Below, piece by piece: positions 20,186 to 29,198 of a stretch of 64,000 nt of DNA. The DNA is from Sporolactobacillus sp. CQH2019. Lineage in GTDB: Bacteria > Bacillota > Bacilli > Bacillales > Sporolactobacillaceae. Where the stretch lies: the NCBI RefSeq assembly GCF_028765345.1, contig NZ_JARAJZ010000001.1, positions 496,001 to 560,000 of the forward strand, in the 5' to 3' direction. The translations under genes and the position numbers were made by a program. Position 1 is the first letter of the stretch, and each line of letters starts with the position of its first letter. The notes beneath the pieces are model-generated. The model was not told the DNA's origin, made no database searches, and was given only the letters and a program-made list of their open reading frames with translations.

Positions 20186-22291
20186 TCACACGGAGCAGGC
20201 CGTGCATTCCTCCGGGGAGAGAAGCTGCGTTCTCGTGTAGTAAAGCGACTTCAGTCCCTTTTTATGTGCGTAGACATAGAGACGCGCGAGCTGGCGTGTA
20301 CTCGTCATGCTGTCGACATAAAGGATGGTTGAGATGCCTTGATCGACATGCTGCTGAATCTCCGCAATCATGTCGATGACGCGGTACTGATTCGTCTGAT
20401 AGGCCGACTTGTAATACCACATTGTCTGAGGCGAGAGGAACGGCATCGGATAAATCGTTTCGCTGTTGCCGTACTTTCTCCGTTCGATAATATTCACGAC
20501 CGGCATCACCGAACTCGTCGCATTCTGCACATAGCTGATCGATTGCGTCGGCGCGACGGCCAGACGGTAGGCATTGTACAGACCGTATTTTGCAACCTGT
20601 TTCTTAAGCTCTGTCCATTCCGCGGTTGTCGGAATATGGATGCCCTTAAACAGTTCAGCCGCCCCGGCTGTTTTCGGGCCGAAGTATTCCTGTTCATATT
20701 TTTTGAAATAAGAACCGTCGGCATAATCGGTCAGCTCGAACCCCTTAAAGGTCGTTCCGCGCTCTCTGGCAATCATCATCGACTTCTCAATCGAATAATA
20801 ATTGACCATTGAGAAGAATGTCCGCGCAAAGTCCCTGGCTTCCGCCGACTCATAAGACAGACGGTTTTTCGCCAGATATCCGTTCAGATTCATAGCGCCG
20901 AGGCCGACCGAATGCAGTTCGCGGTTGGCCAGACGGACACCCGGAGCGTTCGTGATATGCGTCATGTCGCTCACCTGTGTCAGTGCCTCAATACCGCAGT
21001 GAACGGAGTCCCGGATCTTGCCGCTTTCCATTACATTAACGATGTTCAGCGATCCGAGAATGCAAGAGACATCGCGGCGGATCTGATCGGGAACATCATA
21101 ATCGTTAATCGTTGACGTTTCCTGCATCTGAAAAATTTCCGTGCACAGGTTCGACATCTTGATGCTGCCGAGCCGGTGCAGCGGATGGTTTCTATTGGCA
21201 TTATCCTTGTAAAAAATGTAAGGATAACCGGACTGCATCTGCATCTGGGCAATCCGATTGAGAAACTCGCGGGCATCCGCGCTCTTCTTTTTGACTGCCG
21301 GATTGGCAACCAGTTGATCGTACATCTTGTCCATGTCCATATCATCCAGGTGCTGCCCGTATGCCTTATAAACCGTGTACGGTGCAAACATGCAGAACGG
21401 CCTGCCCTGTTCGGCCAGTTCGAAAAACTTGCCGGGGACGATCAGCCCGATGGACAGCGTCGACAGGCGAATATCCTCATCGGCGTTTTCCTTTTTTGTA
21501 TCCAGAAATTCAGGAGCGTCCCAATGGAAAATATTCAGATAAGCAGCACCCGCGCCGGGACGCTGCCCCAGCTGATCGGCATAAACAAATCCAAGCTGAA
21601 GCTTCCGGGCGACCGGCACGACACCCTTTGCCACACCCTCAACGCCCTTGATCGCTTCGCCGCGGCCGCGGATCTTCGATAAGTTAAGCGCCACACCGCC
21701 GCCGATTTTCGACAGCTGCTGCGACGTGCTTTCAATATAATTGATCGAATTCAGCGAATCGTCCGCTTCAATCAGGAAGCAGGAGACCATTTCGCCGCGC
21801 CGGGCCTTTCCGGCATTGAGAAATGTCGGCGTCGCCGGCTGATAGCGCTGTTCCATCAACGCACGCATGAAGCTGACGGCTTTATCATAATTCCCGTGTG
21901 CTAAATACAGGGCTACGATGGAGACGCGTTCGAAATAATGCTCCAGGTAGTGAGATTTGTCATTGGTCTTCATCGCATAATCACGATAGAATTTACTTGC
22001 TGCCATGTAAGACTGGAATTCGAACCCATAGTTGCCGGCTATTTGATGAAGCTGTTCGATATTTCCTTCTTCGTATTCGGCGAAAACATCATAATAATAA
22101 TGATGGCCGACCAGGTAGTGGAGTCTGTCCAGCACGGTGGGGAAATGAAGCATCTTCTGCTCGACTTCGGTTATGTAGACTCGGATCGCTTCCCGATCTT
22201 TCCCTAGCTGGTAAAAACCGTCCTCCCCGCGCGTCAGTACTTCATTATTCAGTTCAATATAAGACTTTGTTTTGGTCGCTTCGTTCAGCAA
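20186..22291 (-). CDS. nrdE: Class Ib ribonucleotide reductase alpha subunit NrdE
   Basis: 701 residues, the catalytic subunit reducing ribonucleoside diphosphates. The active-site region NAGKARRGEMVSCFLIEADDS is followed by GGGVALNLSKIRGRG, CTEIFQ, and the YVQNATSSVMPV stretch. The C-terminal redox pair is C696 and C699 in ECTACSV, normally reduced by NrdH or thioredoxin; no nrdH is in the window. Translation starts at TTG 22291 with AAAGGG upstream, overlapping nrdI by 38 bases. Confidence 0.95.
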   Translation of the reverse strand: MLNEATKTKSYIELNNEVLTRGEDGFYQLGKDREAIRVYITEVEQKMLHFPTVLDRLHYLVGHHYYYDVFAEYEEGNIEQLHQIAGNYGFEFQSYMAASKFYRDYAMKTNDKSHYLEHYFERVSIVALYLAHGNYDKAVSFMRALMEQRYQPATPTFLNAGKARRGEMVSCFLIEADDSLNSINYIESTSQQLSKIGGGVALNLSKIRGRGEAIKGVEGVAKGVVPVARKLQLGFVYADQLGQRPGAGAAYLNIFHWDAPEFLDTKKENADEDIRLSTLSIGLIVPGKFFELAEQGRPFCMFAPYTVYKAYGQHLDDMDMDKMYDQLVANPAVKKKSADAREFLNRIAQMQMQSGYPYIFYKDNANRNHPLHRLGSIKMSNLCTEIFQMQETSTINDYDVPDQIRRDVSCILGSLNIVNVMESGKIRDSVHCGIEALTQVSDMTHITNAPGVRLANRELHSVGLGAMNLNGYLAKNRLSYESAEARDFARTFFSMVNYYSIEKSMMIARERGTTFKGFELTDYADGSYFKKYEQEYFGPKTAGAAELFKGIHIPTTAEWTELKKQVAKYGLYNAYRLAVAPTQSISYVQNATSSVMPVVNIIERRKYGNSETIYPMPFLSPQTMWYYKSAYQTNQYRVIDMIAEIQQHVDQGISTILYVDSMTSTRQLARLYVYAHKKGLKSLYYTRTQLLSPEECTACSV

Positions 22292-22637
22292 ATGTCTTCA
22301 CCCTTTCCCGAAATTGAATCACGTCGTCTGCCGTCCCGCCTAATTCAAACTTATAAAGAACCGGCACCCTGTACACAGAGGAAATTACATCGGCCGCACG
22401 GGCAAAGTTCCGGCCCCAGTTGCGGTTCCCGCTTGCTGCCACCGCTCGCAGGAACCGTCCGTTTTTTGCAAGAAAAGCCTTGACGCTTTCCGGCGCGTCG
22501 CCGAACCCGATCGTATTCGTCACCAGTATAAAGGGTTGCTCAACTGCCGGACGATTGCTGATCGGCTCATGCGGAAGTCCCGTCTTTGCCAGAAATCGTC
22601 TGACGTTTCCGGTCATTGTCTCATAAAGAATCAGCAT
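22254..22637 (-). CDS. nrdI: NrdI flavodoxin-like activator of class Ib RNR
   Basis: A 127-residue flavodoxin-fold protein: LILYETMTGNVRRFL FMN loop at the N-terminus, VTNTIGFGDAP, and AASGNRNWG. It supplies oxidant for assembling the Mn(III)2-tyrosyl radical of NrdF. Start ATG at 22637 after AAAGGAGG. First gene of nrdIEF, directly behind the paired NrdR boxes. Confidence 0.94.
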   Translation of the reverse strand: MLILYETMTGNVRRFLAKTGLPHEPISNRPAVEQPFILVTNTIGFGDAPESVKAFLAKNGRFLRAVAASGNRNWGRNFARAADVISSVYRVPVLYKFELGGTADDVIQFRERVKTFAERSDQNKVLY

Positions 22638-22697
22638 CAGCGGTCCTCCTTTCTTATCAGAAAAGCTGCATGTCTTAGTGTCTGACAACAGGTTGTA

Positions 22698-22746
22698 CAT
22701 ACTATATATAGTTTATGTTTATTAATTTACCACAATATATTGTTTT
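22698..22746 (-). promoter_or_regulatory. Paired NrdR boxes in the nrdIEF promoter
   Basis: Two palindromes fit the NrdR box (acaCWATATAWGtgt): ACTATATATAGT (22701-22712) and ACAATATATTGT (22732-22743). Their centres are 31 bp apart, three helical turns, the arrangement required for NrdR-ATP/dATP repression of ribonucleotide reductase genes. The proximal box overlaps the probable -10 (TATAGT). The regulator gene nrdR is not in this window. Confidence 0.9.
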
Positions 22747-23095
22747 TCACAAGGAACTTTTCCCGGACAAAATGAAAACACTGTTTATCATAAGCCATCG
22801 GGCGACATGATTCAACAGGCAGATTCCTGCGAAAAAAAGAGGCAATTCCCGATCTCCGGCCGGAACAGACGGAACCGCGGGAAAATGCTTCTTTTTACAT
22901 TACAGATATCAAATTTTCAAGGATTATAGGACCGGGATCGGCGGCCGGACATTAGCACAGCGTCCCTGCGGCCGGTTCAGACGGGCCGTCCTGACCGCCG
23001 CACCGAAGGCTTCTTCTGTCCAAAGATCCGGTTTTCTCATCTTTTGCTGTGTTTCAATTATTTGATGCGCCGCTGGCAACCCCGCCGTCGGACTG
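22747..23095. other. Gap between nrdI promoter and ppk end
   Basis: 349 bp. Apart from upstream promoter sequence of nrdI I see no gene. A minus-strand frame (22924-23154) overlaps the ppk 3' end, has no ribosome site and is not credible. Confidence 0.4.
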
Positions 23096-25234
23096 TCATT
23101 GCAGGCCGGTCTCTTCCCCTCTGCCCCGGATCGGTGTGAACGTACGCCTCTCATCTAAAGATTTACGGCGCTTGATTGCCTGCTGTTCGGCTAGGCAGGC
23201 AAAATACTCCTGTGCATTCACGGACTCCTTGCCGCGCCGGTCCCGTTTGCGGTACAGCCCGTCGTTGCCCAGGATCCTTGTCTTGACATTATCCGCCATC
23301 ATCGTATCGAATAATCGAATAATGGTCTCCCGGATTTCATCATCATCAATCGGAAACATCAGCTCAACGCGCCTGTTCAGATTGCGGGTCATCAGATCGG
23401 CGCTGGAAAGGAACGCCTTAGGCTCCCCGCCGTTCCCGAAAATATAGATTCTGCTGTGCTCAAGATAGCGTCCGACAATAGAGTGCACCTCGATGTGATC
23501 GCTGACTCCGGGAATTCCCGTGCGCAGACAGCAGATGCCCCGGACAAGCAGCCTGATCGTGACTCCGGCCGCAGATGCCCGGTATAATGCCTTAATCATG
23601 TCCTCGTCAGATAAAGAATTCATTTTAGCGTGAATATACGCGGGCTTCCCGGCGCGGGCATTTTCAATTTCCGCTTGAATAAGATCGAGCATCGTATTGC
23701 GCAGCCACAGCGGCGCCATAACCAGTTTATGAAAATAAGGCGGTTCCGAATAACCGGACAGCATATTGAAAACGTTGGACGCATCCACGCCCATCTGTTC
23801 ATTGCTCGTCAGCAGCCCCATATCGGTGTAAAACTTGGCCGTAATATCGTTATAGTTCCCGGTACCGAAGTGCATATAGCGCTTGATTCCCGTCTGTTCC
23901 CTGCGGACAACCAAAGCCATTTTGCAGTGAGTTTTCAGTCCGACCAAGCCGTAAATGACATGGCAGCCCGTTTTCTCCAGTTTTTGCGCCCAGTTAATGT
24001 TATTCTCCTCATCAAACCGTGCCTTCAATTCTACGAGCACCGTCACCTGCTTCCCGTTCTCCGCCGCTTTTTCAAGATAACGGATAATCGGCGAATTGCC
24101 GGACACACGATAAAGCGTCATCTTGATTGCCAGCACATTCTGATCGATCGAGGCCTGGCGGATCAGCTCAATGACGGCATCAAACGAGTCGTACGGGTGA
24201 TGAAGGAAGACATCCTGTTCGCGCAGCGTATCGAAAATGGAGTGCTCCATCAGTTCGTAATGCACGAACGGGCGGTGCGGCGAATAAAGCAATTCTCCGA
24301 AACCGTCCAGTTCCCCTACAAGCTTGGACAGGAAGGTCAGGTCGATCGGACCGTTTACACGGTAAACATTTTCCGAACCGACATCCAGCCTTTTGATCAG
24401 CTTATGGATCAGCCGGTCGCCGATTCCCGCCTCGACATCAAGATGAATCACATTCCCACGCTCGCGCAGGCGCAGCTGTTTCTCAATCTCTTTGAGCAGA
24501 TCCGCCGTCTCTTCCTCATCGACTTCAAGATCCATGTCGCGCATGACCCGATAGCAGGAAGCCTCGTCAAGTTCATAGCCGACAAACAGTTCCCTCAGAT
24601 GGCGGCGGATAATATTTTCGAGCAGAACAAAACTGTAATGTCCCGACTCATCAGGCAGTTTCACAACCCGCGGAAGCACGTTCGGCACCTGAACCGTGAC
24701 AAATTCTTTCTGATCTGAACGGCAGCCCCTTTTATGAATCAGTGCGGCAATATTAATGCTCTTGTTAAGAATGAGAGGAAACGGGCGCGAAGAGTCAACC
24801 GCCATCGGTGTCAGCACAGGATAGACTTCCCGGCTGAAGTAATGATCGATAAAATCCAGCTGCTTTGAAGTCAGCTCGGCAATTTCCAGAATATAAATGC
24901 CATGCTCCTTCATCAGCCGGCTCAGCATGCGATTGTACGTCATATACTGCTGGCCGATCATCCGATGCGCTGCTTCGCTGATCTTTGTTAATTGCTGGCT
25001 CGGTTTCAGACCGGCGGGATCCGTTTTTTCATAATTGACATTGACCATGTCGATCAGAGAAGCTACACGCACCATGAAAAACTCATCAAGATTACTGGCC
25101 GTAATCGACAGAAATTTGACCCTTTCGAGCAGCGGATTATCTTTATCGCGCGCCTCTTCCAGGACGCGTTCGTTAAAGAGCAGCCAGCTCAATTCGCGAT
25201 TGCTGAAATACTCTTTTTTATCAAAATCCCCCAT
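23096..25234 (-). CDS. ppk: Polyphosphate kinase Ppk1
   Basis: 712 residues with the four-domain PPK1 layout: an N-terminal helical domain (YFSNRELSWLLFNERVLEEA), a PHP-like second domain, and two PLD-type HKD domains. The first has HHPYDSF and QVTVLVELKARFDEENN; the second has GRYLEHSRIYIFGNGG. The autophosphorylated histidine is expected in VIYGLVGLKTHCKMALV. It synthesises inorganic polyphosphate from ATP reversibly. It starts 6 bases after ppx. Confidence 0.95.
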   Translation of the reverse strand: MGDFDKKEYFSNRELSWLLFNERVLEEARDKDNPLLERVKFLSITASNLDEFFMVRVASLIDMVNVNYEKTDPAGLKPSQQLTKISEAAHRMIGQQYMTYNRMLSRLMKEHGIYILEIAELTSKQLDFIDHYFSREVYPVLTPMAVDSSRPFPLILNKSINIAALIHKRGCRSDQKEFVTVQVPNVLPRVVKLPDESGHYSFVLLENIIRRHLRELFVGYELDEASCYRVMRDMDLEVDEEETADLLKEIEKQLRLRERGNVIHLDVEAGIGDRLIHKLIKRLDVGSENVYRVNGPIDLTFLSKLVGELDGFGELLYSPHRPFVHYELMEHSIFDTLREQDVFLHHPYDSFDAVIELIRQASIDQNVLAIKMTLYRVSGNSPIIRYLEKAAENGKQVTVLVELKARFDEENNINWAQKLEKTGCHVIYGLVGLKTHCKMALVVRREQTGIKRYMHFGTGNYNDITAKFYTDMGLLTSNEQMGVDASNVFNMLSGYSEPPYFHKLVMAPLWLRNTMLDLIQAEIENARAGKPAYIHAKMNSLSDEDMIKALYRASAAGVTIRLLVRGICCLRTGIPGVSDHIEVHSIVGRYLEHSRIYIFGNGGEPKAFLSSADLMTRNLNRRVELMFPIDDDEIRETIIRLFDTMMADNVKTRILGNDGLYRKRDRRGKESVNAQEYFACLAEQQAIKRRKSLDERRTFTPIRGRGEETGLQ

Positions 25235-25240
25235 GGTCCC

Positions 25241-26767
25241 TCATCCTCTCAATATCGGTTTCAACCCGAAAACCTCTTCAAAATAGGCCGCTTTTTCTTC
25301 AAACGTCAGCCTTTCAAGCGACAAATCATCATCCGAACGGGCTGTAATCACGACTTGATCGTGTTTCAAAGAAACGGTGATTTTTTTTACCTTCTGCTGG
25401 TGGCTGTCATCTAAAGCATCCGCCACACGCAGGATGGCGGCAAGCTTGGCCGTGATCAGCCTGCTGCGGGAAGGAAGACGGCGAAACGAAGCCGAATCGT
25501 TCGACGGGGTTCCCGTACTATGATAACGTGCGACATTGGCAATGATGTCCCTTTCGTTATCCGAGATTCCGATAATTTCCGACGACTGAATGATGTAATA
25601 AGAATGAATATAGTGCGCATTCATATCAATGTAGCTTCCTGAATCCTGCAGGATGGCAGCAAGCTGAAGAAGCAGCCTTTCTCTTTTTCCGAGGCCGTGC
25701 AGCGTCTTAAGTCGGTCAAACAGATGCAAAGAAAATTTTTCGACAACTTCAATGTGGCGCGGATCGCACTTGTAACGTTTGGCGATATTCCGGGCGGACA
25801 CGATAATGTCCTCGGCAAAAGAATGCTCAACGGGACGCCTCTGATTATCCAGCTCATCGTGTATCAGTATTCCGTCCGCAAGATCGGCCTCAGAAAGCAG
25901 AATGCTTTTCGCATCCGTCATTTCAAGCATTTTTTTCAAAATCATCGCCGAAGGAAGAATCTGGGTTGCCGAATCGTAAGGCACCCTGTATTTTTTGGCC
26001 AGTACCTGAGCCGGAAGATCGAGAATGTGGCGATACAGTTCATTAAATCGTTCCCGGTCGATTGTATCGCTGCTTGTCTTCATAAATGCCCGTTTAAAGG
26101 CAAGCAGATCCGTTCCGACAAGGACAAAATGTTTGTACTGGACGTTTTCCGGCGCAAACTGCTGATATCCCGAAATTTTGCTCACGATATAATCTTCCAT
26201 AATATCCACGACATCGCCCGTCTGATCTTCCAGGTCGCCCAGCATTTCACGGATCCGGAGCGGGCCGAGCTTAATATTCCTCGAAAAAATAAAGTGGCCG
26301 TTATTATAAACGGTCAGCTGGATGCTCCCTGAACCGATATCGATCAGCATCGTGCCTTCTTGGATTAATTTGTTGAATTCTTTCGTTTTATAGGCAACAG
26401 CCTGGTTGTGCAGGTAACGTTCCTCCGCGTTTGCCAGCCACTCCAGATTAAGCCCCGTCCTCAGTCGGATCTGTTCTTTTACGTACTCCGCGTTCGCCGC
26501 TTCCTGAACCGAACTGGCGGCAACCGCCCGGTAGTCCTCTACTCCGTAATCGTCCATAATCTGAACAAATCCGGCAAGCGCCCGGCACGCCTGTTCGACG
26601 GTCTGAAAAGCAATCATCTGCTGATTATAAATGTCGGCTCCTATCGTCACATCGGCTTTTACATGTTCTACGACAGTCAATTTCATCATATCGGCAATCT
26701 TTAATACAATCATTTGCAAACCAATCGTTATGGAAGCAAAGAGTCTGTGTTTACCCGTATTGCTCAC
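25241..26767 (-). CDS. ppx: Ppx/GppA-type exopolyphosphatase
   Basis: About 508 residues: an ASKHA-type Ppx/GppA phosphatase domain followed by an HD-like helical domain (RLLLQLAAILQDSGSYIDMNAHYIHSYYII). The second phosphate motif is intact (MLIDIGSGSIQLTVY). The first, usually DIGSNS near the N-terminus, is degenerate here: residues 13-19 read ITIGLQM, so the conserved Asp and Ser are absent. The start is uncertain. GTG at 26767 has GGCAGTGGG ahead; the ATG at 26800 has no ribosome site. It forms an operon with ppk, so synthesis and degradation of polyphosphate are encoded together. Confidence 0.85.
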   Translation of the reverse strand: MSNTGKHRLFASITIGLQMIVLKIADMMKLTVVEHVKADVTIGADIYNQQMIAFQTVEQACRALAGFVQIMDDYGVEDYRAVAASSVQEAANAEYVKEQIRLRTGLNLEWLANAEERYLHNQAVAYKTKEFNKLIQEGTMLIDIGSGSIQLTVYNNGHFIFSRNIKLGPLRIREMLGDLEDQTGDVVDIMEDYIVSKISGYQQFAPENVQYKHFVLVGTDLLAFKRAFMKTSSDTIDRERFNELYRHILDLPAQVLAKKYRVPYDSATQILPSAMILKKMLEMTDAKSILLSEADLADGILIHDELDNQRRPVEHSFAEDIIVSARNIAKRYKCDPRHIEVVEKFSLHLFDRLKTLHGLGKRERLLLQLAAILQDSGSYIDMNAHYIHSYYIIQSSEIIGISDNERDIIANVARYHSTGTPSNDSASFRRLPSRSRLITAKLAAILRVADALDDSHQQKVKKITVSLKHDQVVITARSDDDLSLERLTFEEKAAYFEEVFGLKPILRG

Positions 26768-26914
26768 CCCACTGCCTGAATCTATCTGTTTCCTGTGCAT
26801 ATAAACAATATCTCTATTTTATTATAAAGCATATTCCGGACAGAAAAAATCTTCTCCGGATACTTAACAGAAAAAATAGAATGGCGACACAGGTACATCG
26901 ACGACACGACGGTA

Positions 26915-26957
26915 CAAAAAAGGTCCGGAATCCCGGAAGCTTTCAGGATTTCGAACC
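26915..26957 (-). terminator. Terminator of the PLP-enzyme gene at 27-28 kb
   Basis: A 12-bp imperfect stem ending GGACC followed on the minus strand by TTTTTTG, about 40 bases past the stop. Confidence 0.75.
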
Positions 26958-26995
26958 CCCTTAACCTATTTCCCGATCCGCGGCCGGCTGTCGGA

Positions 26996-28177
26996 TCACA
27001 GCCCCGCCGTGCGGAAAGCCTGTTTCAGATCGGCGATCAGATCGTCCGCATTCTCAAGCCCGACACTGAATCTGAGAAAACCATGCGTCCTGAACTCCGG
27101 GGGATAAAAATCAATGCGTTCGTCATCCGGGCCGATAAACACGATCAGGCTTTCATCATGGCCCAACGATACAGCCGAGATGATAATCTTCAGTGAATTC
27201 ACAAATTGATTGATCGTGTCTGGATCGGCGTCAATACCGAACGCGATCATCCCGGAATACAGGCTCATCTGTTTCCGGGCGATTTCGTGCTGCGGATGGC
27301 TCTTAAGTCCGGGATAGCGGGCAAAGGTCACGGCAGGATAAGATTCCAGAAACTCGGCAATTTTCTGGGCACTCTCGCTGTGCCGCTCCATTCGCAGAGG
27401 AAGAGTCACGACACCTCTCATGATCAGCCAGGCATTAAAAGGACTGATGCATCCGCCGAGATTGACCATTGCTTCTGCTTTGATTTTATTAATCAGATCC
27501 GTTTTCCCGATGACTGCTCCGCCCATGGCGTCGCCGTGGCCGTTGATGTACTTCGTCAGGCTCTGGACGACGAGATCGGCGCCGAGCGCCAGCGGGCGCT
27601 GGAGATAAGGCGAAGCAAATGTGCTGTCGACGGAGAGAAGTGCGCCGGCATCATGCGCGATTTTCGCGATTTCCTGAATATCGCTGACCCGGGTCGTCGG
27701 ATTTCCGGGCGTTTCCACATGAATCAGTTTCGTATTCGGACGAACTGCTTTTCGCACCTCATCCAGATTGGAAGTGTCTACCAGCGAAACACTGATCCCG
27801 TACTTTTCCGGAAGATACTGGCCCAGAAGCCGATAGACAGCTATATAGGAAACCTTGGAGCAAATCACATGCGAATCCTTGTCCAGAAAACTGAAAAAGA
27901 TACCCGACAACGCCGCAACGCCGCTTGCCAGGACGACACAGTCCTCACCGCCTTCAAGCGAAGCGAGCCGTTCCTGAAGGTAGATCTGATTCGCCGACGT
28001 CGTCCGCGTGTAAAACAGATTGTTCGGGTCGCTCCAGTTCAACGCTGAGGCATCGTCGGGCAGCCGGTAACAGTTAGCCATTGTAATCGGCCGCCGGATG
28101 GCACCCGTTTCTTTATCTACATCGTTGCCGACGTGAATACACCGTGTACTGAAGTCCGTGTCGCCGTAATCCGCCAT
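26996..28177 (-). CDS. Transsulfuration-family PLP enzyme (cystathionine gamma-synthase/lyase type)
   Basis: 393-residue Cys/Met-metabolism PLP-dependent enzyme. The PLP lysine is in SLTKYINGHGDAMGG; TRTTSANQIYLQERLASLEGG and HVETPGNPTTRVSDI are family blocks. Gamma-synthase, gamma-lyase and O-acetylhomoserine sulfhydrylase cannot be separated from the sequence alone. RBS GAGGAG lies upstream of the ATG. It has its own promoter candidate (28270-28298), and a SAM-I riboswitch on the same strand lies about 0.6 kb upstream, so part of its expression may be methionine responsive. Confidence 0.85.
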   Translation of the reverse strand: MADYGDTDFSTRCIHVGNDVDKETGAIRRPITMANCYRLPDDASALNWSDPNNLFYTRTTSANQIYLQERLASLEGGEDCVVLASGVAALSGIFFSFLDKDSHVICSKVSYIAVYRLLGQYLPEKYGISVSLVDTSNLDEVRKAVRPNTKLIHVETPGNPTTRVSDIQEIAKIAHDAGALLSVDSTFASPYLQRPLALGADLVVQSLTKYINGHGDAMGGAVIGKTDLINKIKAEAMVNLGGCISPFNAWLIMRGVVTLPLRMERHSESAQKIAEFLESYPAVTFARYPGLKSHPQHEIARKQMSLYSGMIAFGIDADPDTINQFVNSLKIIISAVSLGHDESLIVFIGPDDERIDFYPPEFRTHGFLRFSVGLENADDLIADLKQAFRTAGL

Positions 28178-28269
28178 TTTTGTCAGCTCCTCTTTTCATC
28201 TCTCTATTTCGAAAAATTGACGATCCATATCCCTGCCCACCATTTTTTCCAAATTATTGATATATTCTT

Positions 28270-28298
28270 ACTGTAAAATTGATTCAGCTGCAAGTCAA
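28270..28298 (-). promoter_or_regulatory. Promoter candidate directly upstream of the PLP-enzyme gene
   Basis: Minus-strand TTGACT (28293-28298), 17 bases, TACAGT (28270-28275), about 95 bases before the ATG. It would bypass the SAM-I riboswitch upstream. Confidence 0.5.
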
Positions 28299-28459
28299 TC
28301 TTAATTCTTAGTATTTTTATCTGTTTATTACATTTTAACACAATATTCACAAACCCACACAGGAAATATCCCGGCCGAACGGTCAGTCAGATATCCGCAG
28401 CTTTTTCAAAAAGAGAGCGACACGATCCCGTGCAAATCTCTTATTTGACATGATCTCAT

Positions 28460-28594
28460 TTAATTGAAATATGACTCCCGATCTTCCATCTGCAGAATCG
28501 CATCGCAAAAGGCTGCCGAATCCCAGGGCAGATAAAGAGGATCCCAGATCAGCAACTGAATCAGTTGGAACAAATGTCTTGCCATTGCGTTCAT
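28460..28594 (-). CDS. Candidate 44-aa small ORF downstream of the SAM-I riboswitch
   Basis: ATG at 28594, stop TAA at 28460. The peptide begins MNAMARHLFQLIQLLIWDPL and continues through YLPWDSAAFC to SYFN. It has two Trp and three Met residues, and reads like a folded or membrane-contacting small protein rather than random sequence. The ribosome site is weak (AAAGAG ten bases upstream). It lies on the riboswitch transcript, before the promoter of the PLP enzyme. I recognise no family. Confidence 0.4.
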   Translation of the reverse strand: MNAMARHLFQLIQLLIWDPLYLPWDSAAFCDAILQMEDRESYFN

Positions 28595-28619
28595 ATATGA
28601 TCAGCTCTTTTATAAAAGT

Positions 28620-28635
28620 CCCGGAATTATCCGGG
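28620..28635 (-). terminator. Hairpin just upstream of the 44-aa ORF
   Basis: A perfect CCCGGA/TCCGGG stem with a 4-base loop, followed on the minus strand by ACTTTTATAAAAG. The short U-run suggests a weak terminator or attenuator between riboswitch and small ORF. Confidence 0.45.
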
Positions 28636-28781
28636 TGAGACAGGCAAGGTTTCTCTGCATGCTTCGGAAGGAAACTTTGATACAGACTTAAGCGGGCACC
28701 GCTTAGCAGACGGGAAATGGTAAACGCGGATAATAAAAAATGTTTTCTTAAAAGATTTAAAAAAACACCGGCTTCGTCCCG

Positions 28782-28880
28782 CTTATCTCTCAGATCTTTC
28801 TGCTGGAATTGACACCATTACACTCTGTGCTGGTTGTCGGGCTTCATTAGGCCAGTCCCTCCGCCGCTCTTGATAAGAAG
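28782..28880 (-). ncRNA. SAM-I (S-box) riboswitch
   Basis: Minus-strand aptamer with all canonical blocks: P1 CTTATC...GATAAG, then AAGAGCGGCGGAGGGACTGG, ATGAAGCCCGACAACC, ATTCCAGCAG and CTGAGAGATAAG. It is transcribed from an excellent promoter 90 bases upstream. The 3' strand of P1 (TAAGCGGG, 28778-28785) can alternatively pair with CCCGCTTA at 28689-28696. That segment can in turn form a 7-bp hairpin with 28699-28705. A T7 run follows the aptamer, but I could not resolve a strong hairpin directly before it. The nearest large gene is 600 bases downstream, unusually far. Confidence 0.95.
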
Positions 28881-28972
28881 GTTTGCTATTCAGTATAAGA
28901 AAACTTGCAAAACGTTGTCGTCCGGGCAATCCGGGTGCCTTCCGCAAGGCTGGCACGGCGCTCATCAGCTGA

Positions 28973-29000
28973 ATTATAATTCATACTGTCCGTATGTCAA
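28973..29000 (-). promoter_or_regulatory. Consensus sigma-A promoter of the SAM-I transcript
   Basis: Perfect TTGACA (28995-29000) and TATAAT (28973-28978) on the minus strand, 16 bases apart, leading straight into the riboswitch. Confidence 0.85.
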
Positions 29001-29198
29001 CAGGATTAATTACGGCCCTCTATAAAGTGTCTTTTGCATCGGCAAGCAGTATCCGCATCCGGTCCAGCCAGGAAACAACGGGCTATGCAACCTGCCCTGT
29101 AAAGGGCGGCCGGAGCCGCGGCCATTTTAAATACCTCTGCCGGGCACCCGCTGTCAGCTAATCAGGATCCGGAGTCTGTGCGGCCTGAATGCAGCCGA

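Noticed and set aside
22924-23154. 76-codon minus-strand ORF after ppk
   Set aside because: Overlaps the ppk 3' end in another frame, no start signal, no family features.
23630-24718. 362-codon plus-strand ORF opposite ppk
   Set aside because: Antisense shadow of ppk without ribosome site or recognisable domain.
28759-28781. Classical terminator immediately after the first SAM-I aptamer
   Set aside because: A T7 run is present, but I could not form a stable GC-rich stem directly before it, so it was described but not annotated as a terminator.
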